Below, piece after piece: positions 1-12,599 of a stretch of 64,000 nt of DNA. The notes beneath the pieces were generated by a model. That model saw nothing but the letters and a program-made list of their open reading frames with translations, did no database searches and was not told the origin of the DNA. Position numbers and translations under genes: made by a program. Source of the DNA: Myoxocephalus aenaeus (lineage: Eukaryota > Chordata > Actinopteri > Perciformes > Cottidae); assembly GCA_038501785.1 (NCBI GenBank), contig JBAMJR010000004.1:1780501-1844500 (forward strand). Direction: 5' to 3'. The stretch's first letter is position 1; each line of letters opens with the position of its first letter.

Positions 1-428
1 TCTCTATCATGTCCTCTTCTACCTCCTTCCCCTTTTTCTTCTTTTCTCCTCCTGCTCTTATCTTTTTCCACACTCGACATCTCGAGACCACGCACACATA
101 TCTTAGAGTCGGGGTTTAGAAGCAGAGCAGTCATCCAGGTAATACTGACTTCACAGAGGAATGACATTGGTTTCCAGTTTCAAAAAGTTCAGTTCAGTAC
201 ACAGCACAGGACTGAGCAGCGCTTTTAAATGTGATGTATGACTAACAACTGAAGCAAAAAGGAAAAAGAGGGAGACCTGTTTCATGTTGGGTGCATGTAT
301 AGTGCAGCTTTGATGGCCTTTAAACAGAGCTGCTGGTCTGACCTTTTATGAGAAGCAACACTCTTGCTGTAATATACTGTGCTCTTCCTCCTTCAATAGT
401 TCTCTTTTTTATTCTATTCTATTCTATT

Positions 429-445
429 CCCCCCCCCCCCCCCCC
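429..445 (+). repeat. C17 homopolymer serving as the polypyrimidine tract of a dach splice acceptor
   Basis: Seventeen C residues are followed by ACCAG and then the exon at 451. It replaces the usual U-rich tract. Homopolymer length is prone to sequencing error. Confidence 0.9.
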
Positions 446-450
446 ACCAG

Positions 451-3400
451 TTCTGGATCAGTTACCCTTCATGATGATGTCACATCCTCTGATTCCTGCC
501 AGCCTGGCGCCGGCCTCCGTTTCCATGGCAATGGGCCAGATGAACCGACTGAGCACGCTGGCCCACATGGCCAACGTGGCGCAGCTCCACGCCAAGCCCC
601 CCGCCAGGACTCCCACCTCCGTCATTAAGGTGAACTCAGAGGGCCATCCGGGCGGTGGATCCGACCACCAGCCAGAGTCCATGTGACACTCGGGATCTCA
701 TGACACGAGTTGTTTCAAGATTACACTACGGAACACTAAATTAAATAATTGCTTTCAACAAACACAGACATATTTTCTGTCCCTAGAACTCAAGATCTTT
801 TGATTAGTGTACGCGCAGAACTTGGAATCAAGTGTCTCTTGCAGAACTTGGAATCAAGTGTTATTTGCCTTAAAGCCAATCCCATATCTATTTACATATT
901 TGAGATAACAGACAGAAACTTCTAAACCAAGTTGGTTACTTTGCTTAGTGAGTGTTTTCACTTTTTTAAAGGAGGTTTGTAAGGATTAAACATGTGACCA
1001 AACATTTCAGATTGTAAGCGTCAGTCCTCACAAAGTCTTACATTACGCCAAGTCGTGGACAGCAGCAGGAAGTACCGGTCGTAATTTTAACGGTGCATTG
1101 TTCAACCACTGGGCTAGGTCCCACAAATGGTTTAAGAGGCTTATTGAAATGAGCACCAACTCCTAACACTAAAGGATACCAATATATGTTCCCAAGCTTT
1201 TACAAGAATATAGTTTTGTTTTGACTATTGGTGATTTGTGGATAACTTAATTATGCCCAAACACAGCAGCTACATTTTTGGGTTTTAGACAAAGAGACGC
1301 ACGACAAGTCAGCAAAAGCAAGAGCGCTGTATCAAGTTAAAGCTAGCGTTAGCTCAAACTAAATGGACTTAGTGTCATTGGAAAATATCAGTTTTGGTGA
1401 TGAAGTTGGTCGCTCAGTTTGTTAACCATCTTAACTAATGAATAAACTATGAGACAGCAGCTATATTCAGTCATGTTGAAGAAGAAAATCAATTCAAGCA
1501 ATTTAGCAGAGTAGCAGTAACTTCCGTGTCTGCTTTTGACAGCGTCTTCATTTTTAGGCAAATTAGTCATCTTCAAATGCCATTAAATGGAAGCATAAAA
1601 GCAATTCATTCTTTTTTTGGGGGGTTTTCTTTTTGTATTATTACTTTACAAACCGATATTTCTTGTTGTTTGGTAGGAGCGTGTGTTCGACAGCCCGTCC
1701 CCCTCTCCCTCATTGGAGGAAGCGCAGATGTCATCCAATCACAGCAGCAGTGTGTCCAGTTCACCGTCCCACACAGAGCGCTCTGCAGAAACCACACGTA
1801 CGTACTTACCTGTGGTAAAGTGAATAATGCTATAGCTTTAATAACACCAGAGAAGTATTTCCGAGTTCTGACCTTTTTTGACTTTTTATGTTCTCGATTC
1901 AGACCCACATAATGACGGCCTGTCATCAAGTCACAATGTGTTGGGGCATGTGCCCAGAGAGACAGATGGGACCTCAATGGAGTACAGCAAAGAGAACAAG
2001 AGGAGCCACACTGACAGAGGTAAGATTCATTATTATGTTTGTATGGATTTGGTCAGCTTTGGATCTGGTTTAGCAGATCTTTGCTCTTTCAAAAACACAT
2101 TTACTGTGTTTATATGTCTGTAGTCTTATTTTAAAAGTGACATTAATTGTTTTACATCAAAAAAAAATCTGTATGTCTGGCATTCAATTTTCTCGTCAAC
2201 CTTTTATCCGATCGACTTGCTGAGGACGTGCAGTGTTGATTGTGAGCTCTTGTGATCTTCGGGATATATTTATTAGTATTGCGTTATTAAAAGTGGTTCA
2301 GTGTATTGAGAGGGGACCCCTATTAGCTGTTACACCGCCAAAGGGCATGCTGGGTACAACTTGCACTGTGTAAATGCCATGGATGTATGATAAGAACTAG
2401 ATACGGAGCCCCTCCACCGCCTTGCTTTCCAATTTTGGCCAGTGGTCACTCACAGTATTGCAGCAAAAGAAAAGTGTTTTCTGCGTAAACTCTGTGCATT
2501 GCTCGGGGTTGCAACTATGTCCTGGCGGTTGTATTGCTCAGGGCCCAAGGAAGCGCATTGTCGAGTGTGAAGTTGTCTGGATGAGCGGTTCTCAGGGTAG
2601 ATGCAGGCGTAAATAACGGAGGCCAAGCAATGGGCCAGCTTTGAACAAGCGCTGCACGAGTTACTCAAATATGTTGAACAACAATGTCAGCTTTCACTTC
2701 AAAGGTCGAGTTCTTGCTGTTTCCTGAGAATTTCGTGTTACAGTCATTAATCATTTAATGATTATTAATGAGTAATGATTATTTCTCTGCCAAATCAATC
2801 GCTGTTAAACAAAGTCTGTCAATACGGTCTCCATCCTATCCATTCTTCAGACTTGGTTAAACACTTGCGGCACGTTTGTGATGGTTTATTTAACACTATT
2901 TATTTTAAAAGAGAAAGGGTTTTCCAACAGTTCGACAAGAAAGGAATATCTCAGTAGCAGGTCAATAAGGATTCACTGTCTCCCATCTTATTTCCTCCTC
3001 TCCTCTCCTCTCCTCCTCGCTGTCGGTGGGCCCCCTGGCTTCCCGCGGAGAGCAAAGACAAATAATTCTGCAAAACAGGGCTCCATTAGACCGGGAAGCA
3101 GTGTTACATTAGCCAGCCATTTGCCGGGCCGCGGCCTAACGAGCCAGGCGGCCTCCCGTGCTCTCAGCTGGACCTCATCTGCATAACGACCGCCTCCCTG
3201 TCGTTAGGGCCCGCGTTGCCACGGCGCTGCAACGTCAGTTGTTTGGTTCTCTCTGTCAGGGAGGTTTGCATTAGCTTAATGAGGACTGCTCAAGGACAAA
3301 CAGTCAGCAGAAATCTACAGCGAGAGAGGGAGAGGGAGAGAAACTGAGGGTTTGTATGTGTGTGCACGCGCCTGTGTAAATGTATTCTAATACTGAATCA

Positions 3401-4101
3401 CATTATTCAGTAATCGAATCTAAAAATCACAAAGGCCTCCCAGGTAAGGTTTCAGATGCTGTCAGGTATCTGTGAACATATTGACAAAGCAGTGATGGCA
3501 CCAACGACGTGAATGCCATGCATCACACATTGCATTTATGCAATTGGTTTTTAATTGATTTTGCTTCATGCAAATGAAACACATGTACATTTGCCCGATT
3601 GCAGGCTTTTGTGTTCGACCTACAACATCACAAGATAGGTTTATCGTGGATTGAACAGAGTTTCAAAGAGCACTTCAGCGCTGTCATTCTGTCAATCCAT
3701 TGTATGATAATCTCTGAGTGTGTGTGTGTGTATGTGAGTCAGTTTTGGCTGTGTGTGCTGTTTCAGTAGTCTTTGAACAACGTATCCATGCAGCAAAGAT
3801 CAGAGGCCATCCCTGACACCTCACTCCCATTAACCAAACATCAGCAGAATTTTATTCTCTGTCTGTCTCTCTCCTTCTCTCCCTCCCTCCCTCCCTCCTG
3901 TTCTCTTCCGCTGACTGGCAGTCTTCACGTGGTGAAGTTCATTAGCCCTGGGGACGGGTGGGAGAGGAATAAGAGAGGGGAAAAAGAGAGATGAAGTTGG
4001 GAGAAAAGAGAAAAACAGACAGTGACCTTGGTTAGGGAGATGGGTAAATGATCAAACGAGCTGGCAGCCGTGTGTATGTGTGTGTGTGTGTGTATTTATG
4101 C

Positions 4102-4137
<36 letters not shown>

Positions 4138-7100
4138 TGTGAGGTAAAGTAGGCGTAAAACAGTAACTCAATAAAGGATCAGTCACATCCAAGGAGCCTG
4201 GGGAGCCCACGCTGCTGACTGCGCACTTCAGCGGCTACGAATGTGTGTGTGTGTCTGTATGTGAGCCACGGGAGTGTAGTTGGATGCCCTCCGCTGAGCT
4301 CGCCAGCACCTGCTAATTACCTTTCTCTACAGAGCAATGCTTTTAGCAAGAAAGAGGGAGAAAGAGGAGGAGGGTGGGGGGTATTGCTTCTCATCTGTGA
4401 AACACCTTGAATGTGACAGTTGCCAAGACGTGAGGCCGAGGCGGTGGAGGGGAGGTGGGTGGATTTGGAGCAGAAGATGCTGTGGTCAGCTAAGTGGAGA
4501 AAACACTGTCATTTGTCACAGACAGAGAAAAGTGCCAGATATCACATTGCACGTTCACACTCGTCTCTGCTCCAGTAAGCACCGGACTCCCAGGACGTCT
4601 TCGTCCTCAGTGGCTCGGATGACAGTGAAAGCAGAAAGTGAGCAACTGCCTGATGTGGGGGAAAAAAAAAAATAATGCAAAAAATGGCTAATCTTCATCT
4701 CCCCTACCGTCAGGAATCAGGAACACGCAGTTCTCAGGTTTACAAACAGATGGTCATCCATAATGCAGCTTCTTAGCTGTTTTTATGGGAGATGTCAAGC
4801 TGTGATGCATTATCAATAGGCAGAGTGCCATCTAATAAAGGATAGCCACATTTTGAAAAACTCCAAACCAGGACAGTAATTAGTGTAAACACCTATTTAC
4901 TGTGGGACTTGATATGTTTACAAGACACTCTATGTATGTATTTATAGACATTTGCATTCACCCTTGATTGCATATTGTTGCTGGAATGATGATCCTTTTG
5001 TGGGTTTGAGACAGACAGTAAAATAGTACTTTCAAAGTCCTTTACAGGAGTAAAGAAAAAGATAAATCTCAATCTCTTCATGCTGAAGTTGACTGCACTG
5101 ATTGTTTGTTGCTTTGGACAAAAGCAACTGTCAGATGAATGTTATGTAATATACAGTTTAGACTGTTAAAAGATGCAATATGTGAAAACCACAAAATATG
5201 AGTGCAATAAAAAGACAAACAAAACAGGTGACTTATTTGTTTGAACTAATGTTATATTTGTACTTCCATTCAAAATGTACAGTTTGACAATCTTTTACTT
5301 TCCATTATTGTTTATACAGAATTCCCAGCTGCCTTGACATTAATCCAGTGTTAGTGTTTGAACAATAAAATGTACAAGTCCAATACATGTTTAAATACAA
5401 TAAGGTGTAAAAACAGGTGATTTAAAAAAAATAGTCACTGCTTAAAGGATAAGACAAGGGGTATTCTATATATTTCTTATTGTCAGCTAAACCCAAGCAA
5501 GCCCAAACCAAACAATGCGTTAGTCCACCTCCCAATACCTTTTTTTTTCTAAAACTGGCACGGTTTTTTAAACAGCTGGACACTTTCATTTTTAGCAGAC
5601 CTTACACAAAGAGGAGTAAACTGTGCATTTGTGAGGAACTATTTTCAGTCACAGAATTCACAGCAGCAGAAATGTGTACGTAGGAACGACTCGTAACAAA
5701 ATGTATGCCCATGTTTGAGGTAATGAAGGAATATGTTACAAAACAATGTTTTGGACAGCTATAGTCAGCTATGTCAGGTTTTGGCGTCACAGAAAATACG
5801 TGTTAGTGGGATCAATTCATTGTTGGTTTTGCTCTTTTTGTGACAAGAAAAATGTAGAATGTGACTGCAAAAATAAACTGTAACCCTTTTTGTGTAAAAC
5901 TAACTTGACATCAAAATGTCTCTCTGCCCTCCAGATAACAGCTCCTTGGCCGCTCAGACAACCAGGGAGAGCTGTGATAGACAAGTCTACCAGAAACCCC
6001 CATCAGGCTGTGAGAGGGTATCTTACCCCGCAGGACAGAAGCGCTCAGCAGGTTTCCACCACACTCCCTTCATCTTCCCGGAAGGCTTGTCCTCCATAGA
6101 GACCCTGCTCACGAACATCCAGGTGAGGCTCTGCTGGGGCTTTATTATTATTATACTCTGAGATGAATAGGAAGGGAGATGAGCCACTCTTTGGGATTTC
6201 CTGAAATGGTAAATAGCAGATGAGGCAGACATTTAAGATGGGCAGTAATTGGGATGGGCGTGTGCTGACCTGCTTCTCATATTTTACATGTCTTTGTTAG
6301 AGAGGAGTCACAGTGAAAGCTCTCCCTGGCTGGGTTTTCACAGGAAGAAGGGGGGGGGACATGTTTTTTACCTCATCTGACCTGATAGCATGTGGTTAAA
6401 AGATCACTGTTAACTGTCATGTGGTTAAAATCAAATTTATTTATTTTTCTCTTTTCCTGCCTGAGTAAATCCAGGAATTATACACCAGAGTACATCATTA
6501 GACCACAACATTGCCCGAGGAAGAGTCAAATTATTTGTGATATGTTTTCTTTTACAGTGAGGTGGTTTAAATGGTATTTTCTACATTGACTGCAGCTCAT
6601 TTTTACTATAAGTTTAAAAAACACACGTTGCCTTCGTTGAAGTGGTACAAAAACAGAAGTTTTTACTGAGGATTAGGTGAAGTAAGAAGTCGTCTCTGCG
6701 AAGTGTTTGAAGGAGACAGACGCCTCTCCTGGCTCCTGATCAGTGTGTAACCTGTTGATGTGTGGCTGTGTGTCTCCAAGCAGGGTCTGCTGAGGGTTGC
6801 CATAGAGAACGCCCGGGCGCAGGAGAAGCAGGACCAGATGGAGAGGACCGAGCTGAAGATGGAGCTGGTCCGGGAGAGGGAGCTGAGGGAGACCCTGGAG
6901 AGACAGCTTAGCATGGAGCAGAAAAACAGAGGTAGGCCGCACCTCATCAAGCACCACATGCAGTATCTTAGGGAGACTTTGCAGAAACAGTGAACTCTGC
7001 TGTCACAGACCCGTCAAATTAAATCCAATTTGATTTCATGCACAGTATACTGTACTTTCAGTGTAAGTAAACCGTGAGCCAGGAGCATATTGGGACTGTT

Positions 7101-9002
7101 ACTCTAAAATTAAAATATTCCTGAAACCACAATGAGCTCACAATACCTTTAAAGTCCCTCACATCTCTTGATGTAAAGATCTAGGACGTTCAGGAAGCCG
7201 GAATATAATAAACAAATTCCTGCATGAATGGATACAAATGAAGCATCTGAATAACTTTATGTGAAAAACACATTTACTTGACATCCTTTGTCATTTCTTC
7301 TTCTCCTCTTCCTCCTCTTCCTCTTCCTCTTCTTTATTCAGTTCTGATCCAGAAGCGCCTGAAGAAGGAAAAGAGGAGTAAGAGGAGACTACAGGAGGCC
7401 TTGGAGGAGGAAGTCAAACTGCGTGATCAGGCAGAGCACACCCTGCTGCACACCGCCAGCACACACACAGGTACGGGCACACACACTGTTTCGGAAGATA
7501 TCATGAATTCCTTATGGGATTTTTTGGGTTTCTTTTTTTTTATGAGCCTTTAATGTGAGTCTCATTTTCATATTAAATGTCACCAAGCCTTCTATGCAAC
7601 ATTGCCTTGACTGCCTCCAATTAAGTGTCTTTATTAATGAATGACCAAATTACAGGCCATCAATCATCAGCAGCCCCTCCTCACACGGAGTCTGTGACCC
7701 AGGACGTGGACGGGAGCAATCACGGTGACAACAGGCTGGACACCAAGACAACAGTACAAGGTACAGGTGTCCAGAAAACAAACACTGCCTCCTCAGTGTG
7801 TCAAATTCCCATCAGTAAAAATGTTGGAGTCGTGCAATTATTAGAAGAAGAAAAGCTGCTGTCACTGCTACAACGTGCTGTCACCAAATGAAAACCTAAA
7901 GGAAATAAGCTAATTACAGAGTTTTTAAATTGTTGTACATGATGTGTGTGCTGCTGTGTGATATTTTGAGTGTGAGACTAGTTCCTTAAAAAAAGTATGA
8001 ATTCATTTATTTGAAAGTGAAGGTGAGTGTATCAACACGAAGGCACTGCACCAAGTTTTTGGTGTCTGAATGATAAATAAAACTGACTTTTCAGTGTCAG
8101 AATTGTGAAATAAACTGCGATATACCTGCAGCTGGGGATTTATTTAGCTCCTGTCAACTGAGCTGGGACGGCAGATTTCATTATTACTCACTGATGCTTA
8201 ACTGACCAGTCTACTGGAAGGGTTTTGAAAGATTTCACAGGGAGACCGCTCCTGAGAAGTTGAACACAATTAAATGAAGCGTGAGGCAGTGCACTGGGGC
8301 TACCATTTTAATGGAGATGGGCGTTTAATATATTTATTTTGCCAACATTATTGTCTTCCCAGGGATACATTAATGAAACAATCCCACATGTAACGTCTTA
8401 AATAGACAGAAAAAGAAATGGCCGTGATCTCTCATCAAAAGAGTGCATGGTTCCAGCCCACCTCTGCTCCGCGCCGTGCCAGGACCGTCGTACTAGACAG
8501 CGTGCTTGTTCAAAGCCAATTTTTAATTGAATGTCAGTGAAGCAAGAAGAGAACTGGCCACTAATTAACGGCTGTCTTAATTGTCCTCGTGACGAGTTTG
8601 TTTGGACATCATTTGCATAATTAACACCCAGTAATAAATCATTTAAAGGGGATTGTCTGTCAGACAGCAGCGCAGGATGTGGTTCCTTTGTGCCAGGAAG
8701 TTTTATCGCCAAAAACAGGGATCAGGGGCCGAAAAAGACTTTCAACTGAGCCTTCCTTAATAATTATCTTTCACTAATGATCTTAGGGCAAGGTTATAGA
8801 GGACAATGTTCAATATTTGTCTGCATGAATTTGTAGCATGAAGCTTTTTTCTTCTTCTTCCTATTGTTTCACTGTGATCTAACCCCAAGAATCTGTCTGC
8901 ATTCATTTTAACTGATAGAATTGTGATTGTGTTTTATTAGACTGGATTTCTTTCTGGATTTCAGAGGGCAGAGTGTTCCTGCAGACCACCGGGATGTACT
9001 GA
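451..9002 (+). CDS. dach1: Dachshund-family transcription cofactor (DACH1-like), C-terminal eight exons; 5' end outside window
   Basis: Nuclear cofactor of the Pax-Six-Eya-Dach network. Exons read as 451-629, 1677-1797, 1903-2019, 5935-6122, 6784-6931, 7342-7470, 7656-7760 and 8965-9002. All have AG/GT borders and the phases join into one frame of about 340 codons. The first exon starts with LDQLPFMMMSHPLIPASL and ends TSVIK at 629; the second begins ERVFDSPSPSPSLEE. Exon 4 ends in GLSSIETLLTNIQ. Exons 5-6 encode the charged coiled coil of the Dachbox-C region, with AIENARAQEKQ, RERELRETLE and MEQKNR followed by QKRLKKEKRSKRRLQEALE. The last exon encodes EGRVFLQTTGMY then TGA. I favour DACH1 over DACH2 because of MEQKNR, RERELRETLE and the GR..L.TT.MY end, recalled from DACH1. 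The N-terminal Dachbox-N lies left of position 1. The segment between coiled coil and tail is poorly conserved. Paralogue assignment among teleost dach copies is uncertain. Confidence 0.88.
2743..2782. promoter_or_regulatory. Dense cluster of TAAT/ATTA homeodomain cores in a dach intron
   Basis: About 40 bases carry at least six TAAT or ATTA cores on both strands, in a partly palindromic arrangement (ATCATTTAATGATTATTAAT). Homeodomain proteins bind such cores. Enhancer function is inferred from position in a developmental regulator gene. Confidence 0.3.
3030..3320. promoter_or_regulatory. Candidate conserved non-coding element in a dach intron
   Basis: This non-repetitive patch is much richer in GC and CpG than its surroundings (CCGGGCCGCGG, GGCCCGCG) and is interleaved with CATTAG, TGCATAA and TTAGCTTAATG sites. 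It has no splice-bounded frame. Vertebrate DACH1 introns are known for conserved enhancers; conservation of this stretch is not tested. Confidence 0.3.
5105..5152 (+). repeat. Retroposon 3'-tail remnant (CTTTGGACAAAAGC type)
   Basis: The sequence TTGCTTTGGACAAAAGCAACT followed by CAGATGAATGTTATGTAA matches, by memory, the widespread fish tail 'ctttggataaaagcgtctgctaaatgaatgtaatgtaa' seen at the 3' end of LINE-mobilised elements. Complementary copies occur near 12098 and 50082. Confidence 0.55.
7761..8114 (+). other. dach1: Possible alternative 3' end of the dach gene (read-through of a donor)
   Basis: After the exon ending at 7760 the frame stays open through the GTACAG donor for 43 more codons, to TGA at 7889-7891. 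Two AATAAA hexamers follow at 8076-8081 and 8109-8114. Read-through would give a dachshund protein lacking the GRVFLQTTGMY tail and ending LLSLLQRAVTK. What is seen is the open frame and the hexamers; use of this end is inferred. Confidence 0.3.
8420..8800. promoter_or_regulatory. Candidate homeodomain-rich enhancer in the last dach intron
   Basis: The stretch has many separate AT-rich homeodomain-type sites (TTTTTAATTGAAT, ACTAATTAACGG, CATAATTAACAC, TAATAATTATC) embedded in balanced sequence with E-box-like motifs. It has the texture of conserved enhancers rather than of a repeat. Function and conservation are inferred. Confidence 0.35.
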
Positions 9003-9560
9003 AGACGAGGTGGAAGCATGGACTGATGAATGGATACATGAATGGAAGAGCAGAGTGATTAAGATTCCTCATTTATGAGAGATACAATCGACAGGCATGC
9101 TCGGCCGCGCAGTGGCATCCGAGATGCACATCTCCGCCTCCCCGAGAGGACTCCCCTACATTTCAAGGGTGACATCTGAACTTTTCCATTGTTCTCTTGT
9201 TTAATTTATTGCATTTATCACCGAATCTCGTCCGTAGTGGGAACAGTACTTTATTCTGATGATGTGTTTGACTGTGTTTCTTTCAATCAAGGTTTTTAGA
9301 TCCTAGATGAAGATGACCATATTTGTTTTTTTGTCCGTGCTGTTTATCTGGACACAAGTGGCAAATATAACTTGTAACAGAGTCGTGTACATATACAATA
9401 TATAGTCATCATTTTTGTTATTATTATTATTATTATCACAAAAACATATTGGCATGTTGTACAGTCAGTAAATGACTTGTATTGTGTATGTTATGCAGTA
9501 GTGCAGTTTGGCAATACAAACAATACAAATCCTTTTTATTAAATTGTGTCAGTGCTTCTT
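9003..9560 (+). other. dach1: Likely 3' UTR of dach
   Basis: AT-rich sequence directly follows the TGA, with no open frame and an (ATT)n run near 9418-9436. No strong AATAAA is obvious; weaker variants lie near 9510-9545. The extent is a guess from composition. Confidence 0.4.
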
Positions 9561-9842
9561 TCTTTATTTCACAAGTGCAGTTTCTGAATGCATAATTCAT
9601 TTAGATGTATTTTATATTGTAGTTTAGTTGTTTTTGTGACAAACAAACTACGTGTTGTGTGTGTGGAGGACGGGGAGGTCCGTGTGGTTGCACGTCTGTA
9701 CATATGTGAGGGAGCGTGGTGTGATGTGACATTGACTATTGCACCATCTCCAAAATTATACACGTAAATATCGACAGACAGACAGGAAGGTGGTGAGCAG
9801 GGTCGCATGTGACCTGCCCTTTAGTGAAGCGTGATGACGATG

Positions 9843-9845
<3 letters not shown>

Positions 9846-9914
<69 letters not shown>
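9846..9914. repeat. (TC)n microsatellite
   Basis: About 34 uninterrupted TC units followed by a short TGTG run. The arginine/glutamate and serine/leucine frames across it are artefacts. Confidence 0.95.
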
Positions 9915-9918
<4 letters not shown>

Positions 9919-10722
9919 GTGTGTGTGGCTGCACTCATTTTTTTTTAAATCATGTTTCTTTCTCAGGATAAAAAAGAGTGAGAAACTTTAAAAGCTATTC
10001 TTTGGCCAACAAATTGTTAAGTAAATTCATGGAAAGATAACACAAGATATAGATTTAAAAAAAGAGAAGAGCATATCTGATTAAACTAATGAATAATATT
10101 TTCTGATTTATTTTTGGATTTCAACCCTGAAAATGTCTGGCAACATATATAAATTGTAGCTCAACTTTTGTATATATATAGTATACTAAAGATATTTCAA
10201 AGCGTGTGTGGCTGGAGACATGCAAAACTACACCAAGTGTTCCTCCACTGATTCAGACGACGGATGAATGAATATGTGATAAATTATGTAAAGGGTCGAG
10301 GATCACAAATGCTGTTGAACATTGATTGTTTTTTTAAATATTTGAAGCAAATTCCTCTTCGTACACACTCAGGATTTCCTCAAGCTTACTAAAGTAATAT
10401 TTCACTTTGTTCTGAAGCCATTTGTTGTGTCAAAAAAATCCTTGAAGTCGACCAGATTTTGCTCATGCAACCTTGTGTAAGTGTGCAGCGTGCCGTTTCC
10501 TGGGCACGGGCAGATAAGCTGGGATCCAGGACTAAAACAATACCTCAGTTACAAGCAATTCTTCATGAATACAGAGTGGCTGACAAGTGAATAGCAATGA
10601 TTCACATAAATGAATGTATGAATGAGTCATCAGCATTTCAGATGACCACCTCACAGGCTGTCTTCACTAAAAAGGTTTGTGACTTCATTTAGGCCCGCTC
10701 GACTCATTCAGGCTCCCTTGTA

Positions 10723-10726
<4 letters not shown>

Positions 10727-10760
<34 letters not shown>
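10727..10760. repeat. (CA)n microsatellite
   Basis: An uninterrupted CA run, with a separate TG run about 160 bases downstream (10919-10944), so the two are in inverted orientation. Confidence 0.9.
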
Positions 10761-10762
<2 letters not shown>

Positions 10763-12097
10763 CCACGGACACACAAACACACACGCATCCCTCACAATTC
10801 ACCGAGTAGCATTGTCCTGCCGAGAGATGTGTAATGGAAAAGATAAATGGAGGATAAAGCTAAGGTGACAGGGCCAAGCATGCATGTGTGTATGTGTATT
10901 TGCACGGGCGTGTGCTTCTGCGTGTGTGTGTGTGTGTGTGTGTGCTTGTATGTGTGTACTGCACAACAGACCAGCAAACCATCTGCTCATCTCCTCTTAA
11001 TGAACAAAGCAAACAGCAGGAGTCAAGGCTGTCTCCAAATCTGGACTCTCTTTATTGGTAAGCGCACAAACACACACACTCACATACACACATTCACACA
11101 TCTCTGCGCTGTTTAATCTGATTATCTTTGATTGAGAACAGGGGCAAAGCAACCTTTTTAGACCTCACTCCTACATCAGTGACAGAGAAGGTCTGAAACA
11201 CAATTAGCAAGCTGTTCCTGAGCTCTGCTTTGCAGTCACATCTGACCACAAGCAGCCAAATAGACCTAATGGGTGGGAACTAACCAATGGGAGCTAACAT
11301 GCATACTGCATCTGTGGATGATGGGGAAAGGCAACACTATTAGACAGCTGTTCGCCGTATCTTTTCAAATGCACTTGGATGTAACATAAGCATTCAATCA
11401 ATTGGCTCAGGAGCAATCACAGCTCGCCATGAAGGTATACACACGGTTTGATGTGAAGAAAATCTGGCAGGCTGTAGTGTAAGACAAAGCAGTCAAAGGA
11501 AGTCTGGACCTTGACGAGATATGACATTGTGCATAAGGCCAAGAGGACCATAAGAAAAATCCATTAATATGGACTTGGTGCAGCCACATCCTGCTCAAGG
11601 CCCCAAGGATAATTAACACTGTTACCTCTCTGTCAGAAAGCTGACCACATGGCTTCAAGACATGAAACACTCCCTGTCTGCTGCTTCTCTGCATACCCAA
11701 CCCATAAACACATATTACATACTGAGCAAATGGTCATTGATGACAAACATTATGAGACCAGTGCTTCAGGGCTTGGGAATACACTGTCTGAGATGGATCA
11801 GATAACAGCAGGATGGCATTGTGGGTAAGGTGACTGCCCTTCACAAGAGGATCATCCGGCTACAGCATCCCTGCTGAAATGCCTGTGAGCAAGACACAGG
11901 GTGCTGCAGGTGTCAGATCTCATTGTTCTCAACCTGGGTACGGACCTCTTAGTGGTCACAAAGTCTACAGATGGAGACAGCCCTGCTCTCAGTGCTCTGG
12001 GTGGTGCACCTCTGGGGCCGTGATATGTCATTAAAAAAAGACAGTTTACATTTCATTATTACTGACATCGTCATAGTAGTAGTAGTAGAAGTAGAAG

Positions 12098-12145
12098 TAC
12101 ATTCATTTAGAAAACACTTTTATCCAAAGTGACCCAAAATTGACA
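12098..12145 (-). repeat. Retroposon 3'-tail remnant, complement orientation
   Basis: ATTTAGAAAACACTTTTATC then CAAAGTGACCC is a degenerate form of the fish tail 'catttagcagacgcttttatccaaagcgactta', complementary to the copy near 5105. Confidence 0.5.
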
Positions 12146-12255
12146 ACTTTTCCTCAAGAAGGGCAGAGATAGAGAATGTGTTATGTTTTATTATTTTTCT
12201 GTGAATGTATTTTTTATAGATGTTTAGGTTGTTTTTTTGCTCCTTTGCTTAATGC

Positions 12256-12366
12256 ATTATTATTGTTATTATTATTAATATTATTATTATCATCATTATT
12301 ATTATTATGGTTATTATTATTACTAGTATTAGTAGTATTAGTATTAGTAGTAGTAGTAGTAGTAGT
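12256..12366. repeat. (ATT)n to (TAG)n compound microsatellite
   Basis: Imperfect ATT units grade into AGT/TAG units. A smaller TAG/AAG run lies at 12073-12098. Confidence 0.9.
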
Positions 12367-12599
12367 TCTACCTTCTTATGCATTAGCAATTTTCATTTTA
12401 ATTTCATCTCTTTTTATACTGTATTTACAACAATTAATTAGAAAAATGAAATGGACATGATTTTATTATTTAGTTGCCTTCCTTCAGCAATTGATTACCG
12501 ACATCAATTAAATTAAATTATTCATTCAAGACCTTCGTGGAAATGTGTTGTTTAGATTAGATATATGTATATATTATTATTTTTATTTTTTAATGAGGA

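Larger units (their letters stand above)
2020..5934 (+). other. Large dach intron, no coding exon recognised
   Basis: The third visible intron has a GTAAGA donor at 2020 and a CCAG acceptor at 5931-5934. It holds the two candidate regulatory patches, TG microsatellites near 3719 and 4076-4135, a homeodomain-type GCTAATTAC near 4312, and a retroposon tail near 5105. Open frames here are short and lack family motifs. Confidence 0.7.

Noticed and set aside
630..686. Continuation of the first dach exon frame to a stop at 686
   Set aside because: The next exon starts ERVFDSPSPSPS, which joins directly to TSVIK at 629 as in DACH1. The codons after 629 are intron starting with GTGAAC.
6663..6959. 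Minus-strand frames over dach exon 5
   Set aside because: Shadows of the GA-rich coiled-coil exon on the + strand.
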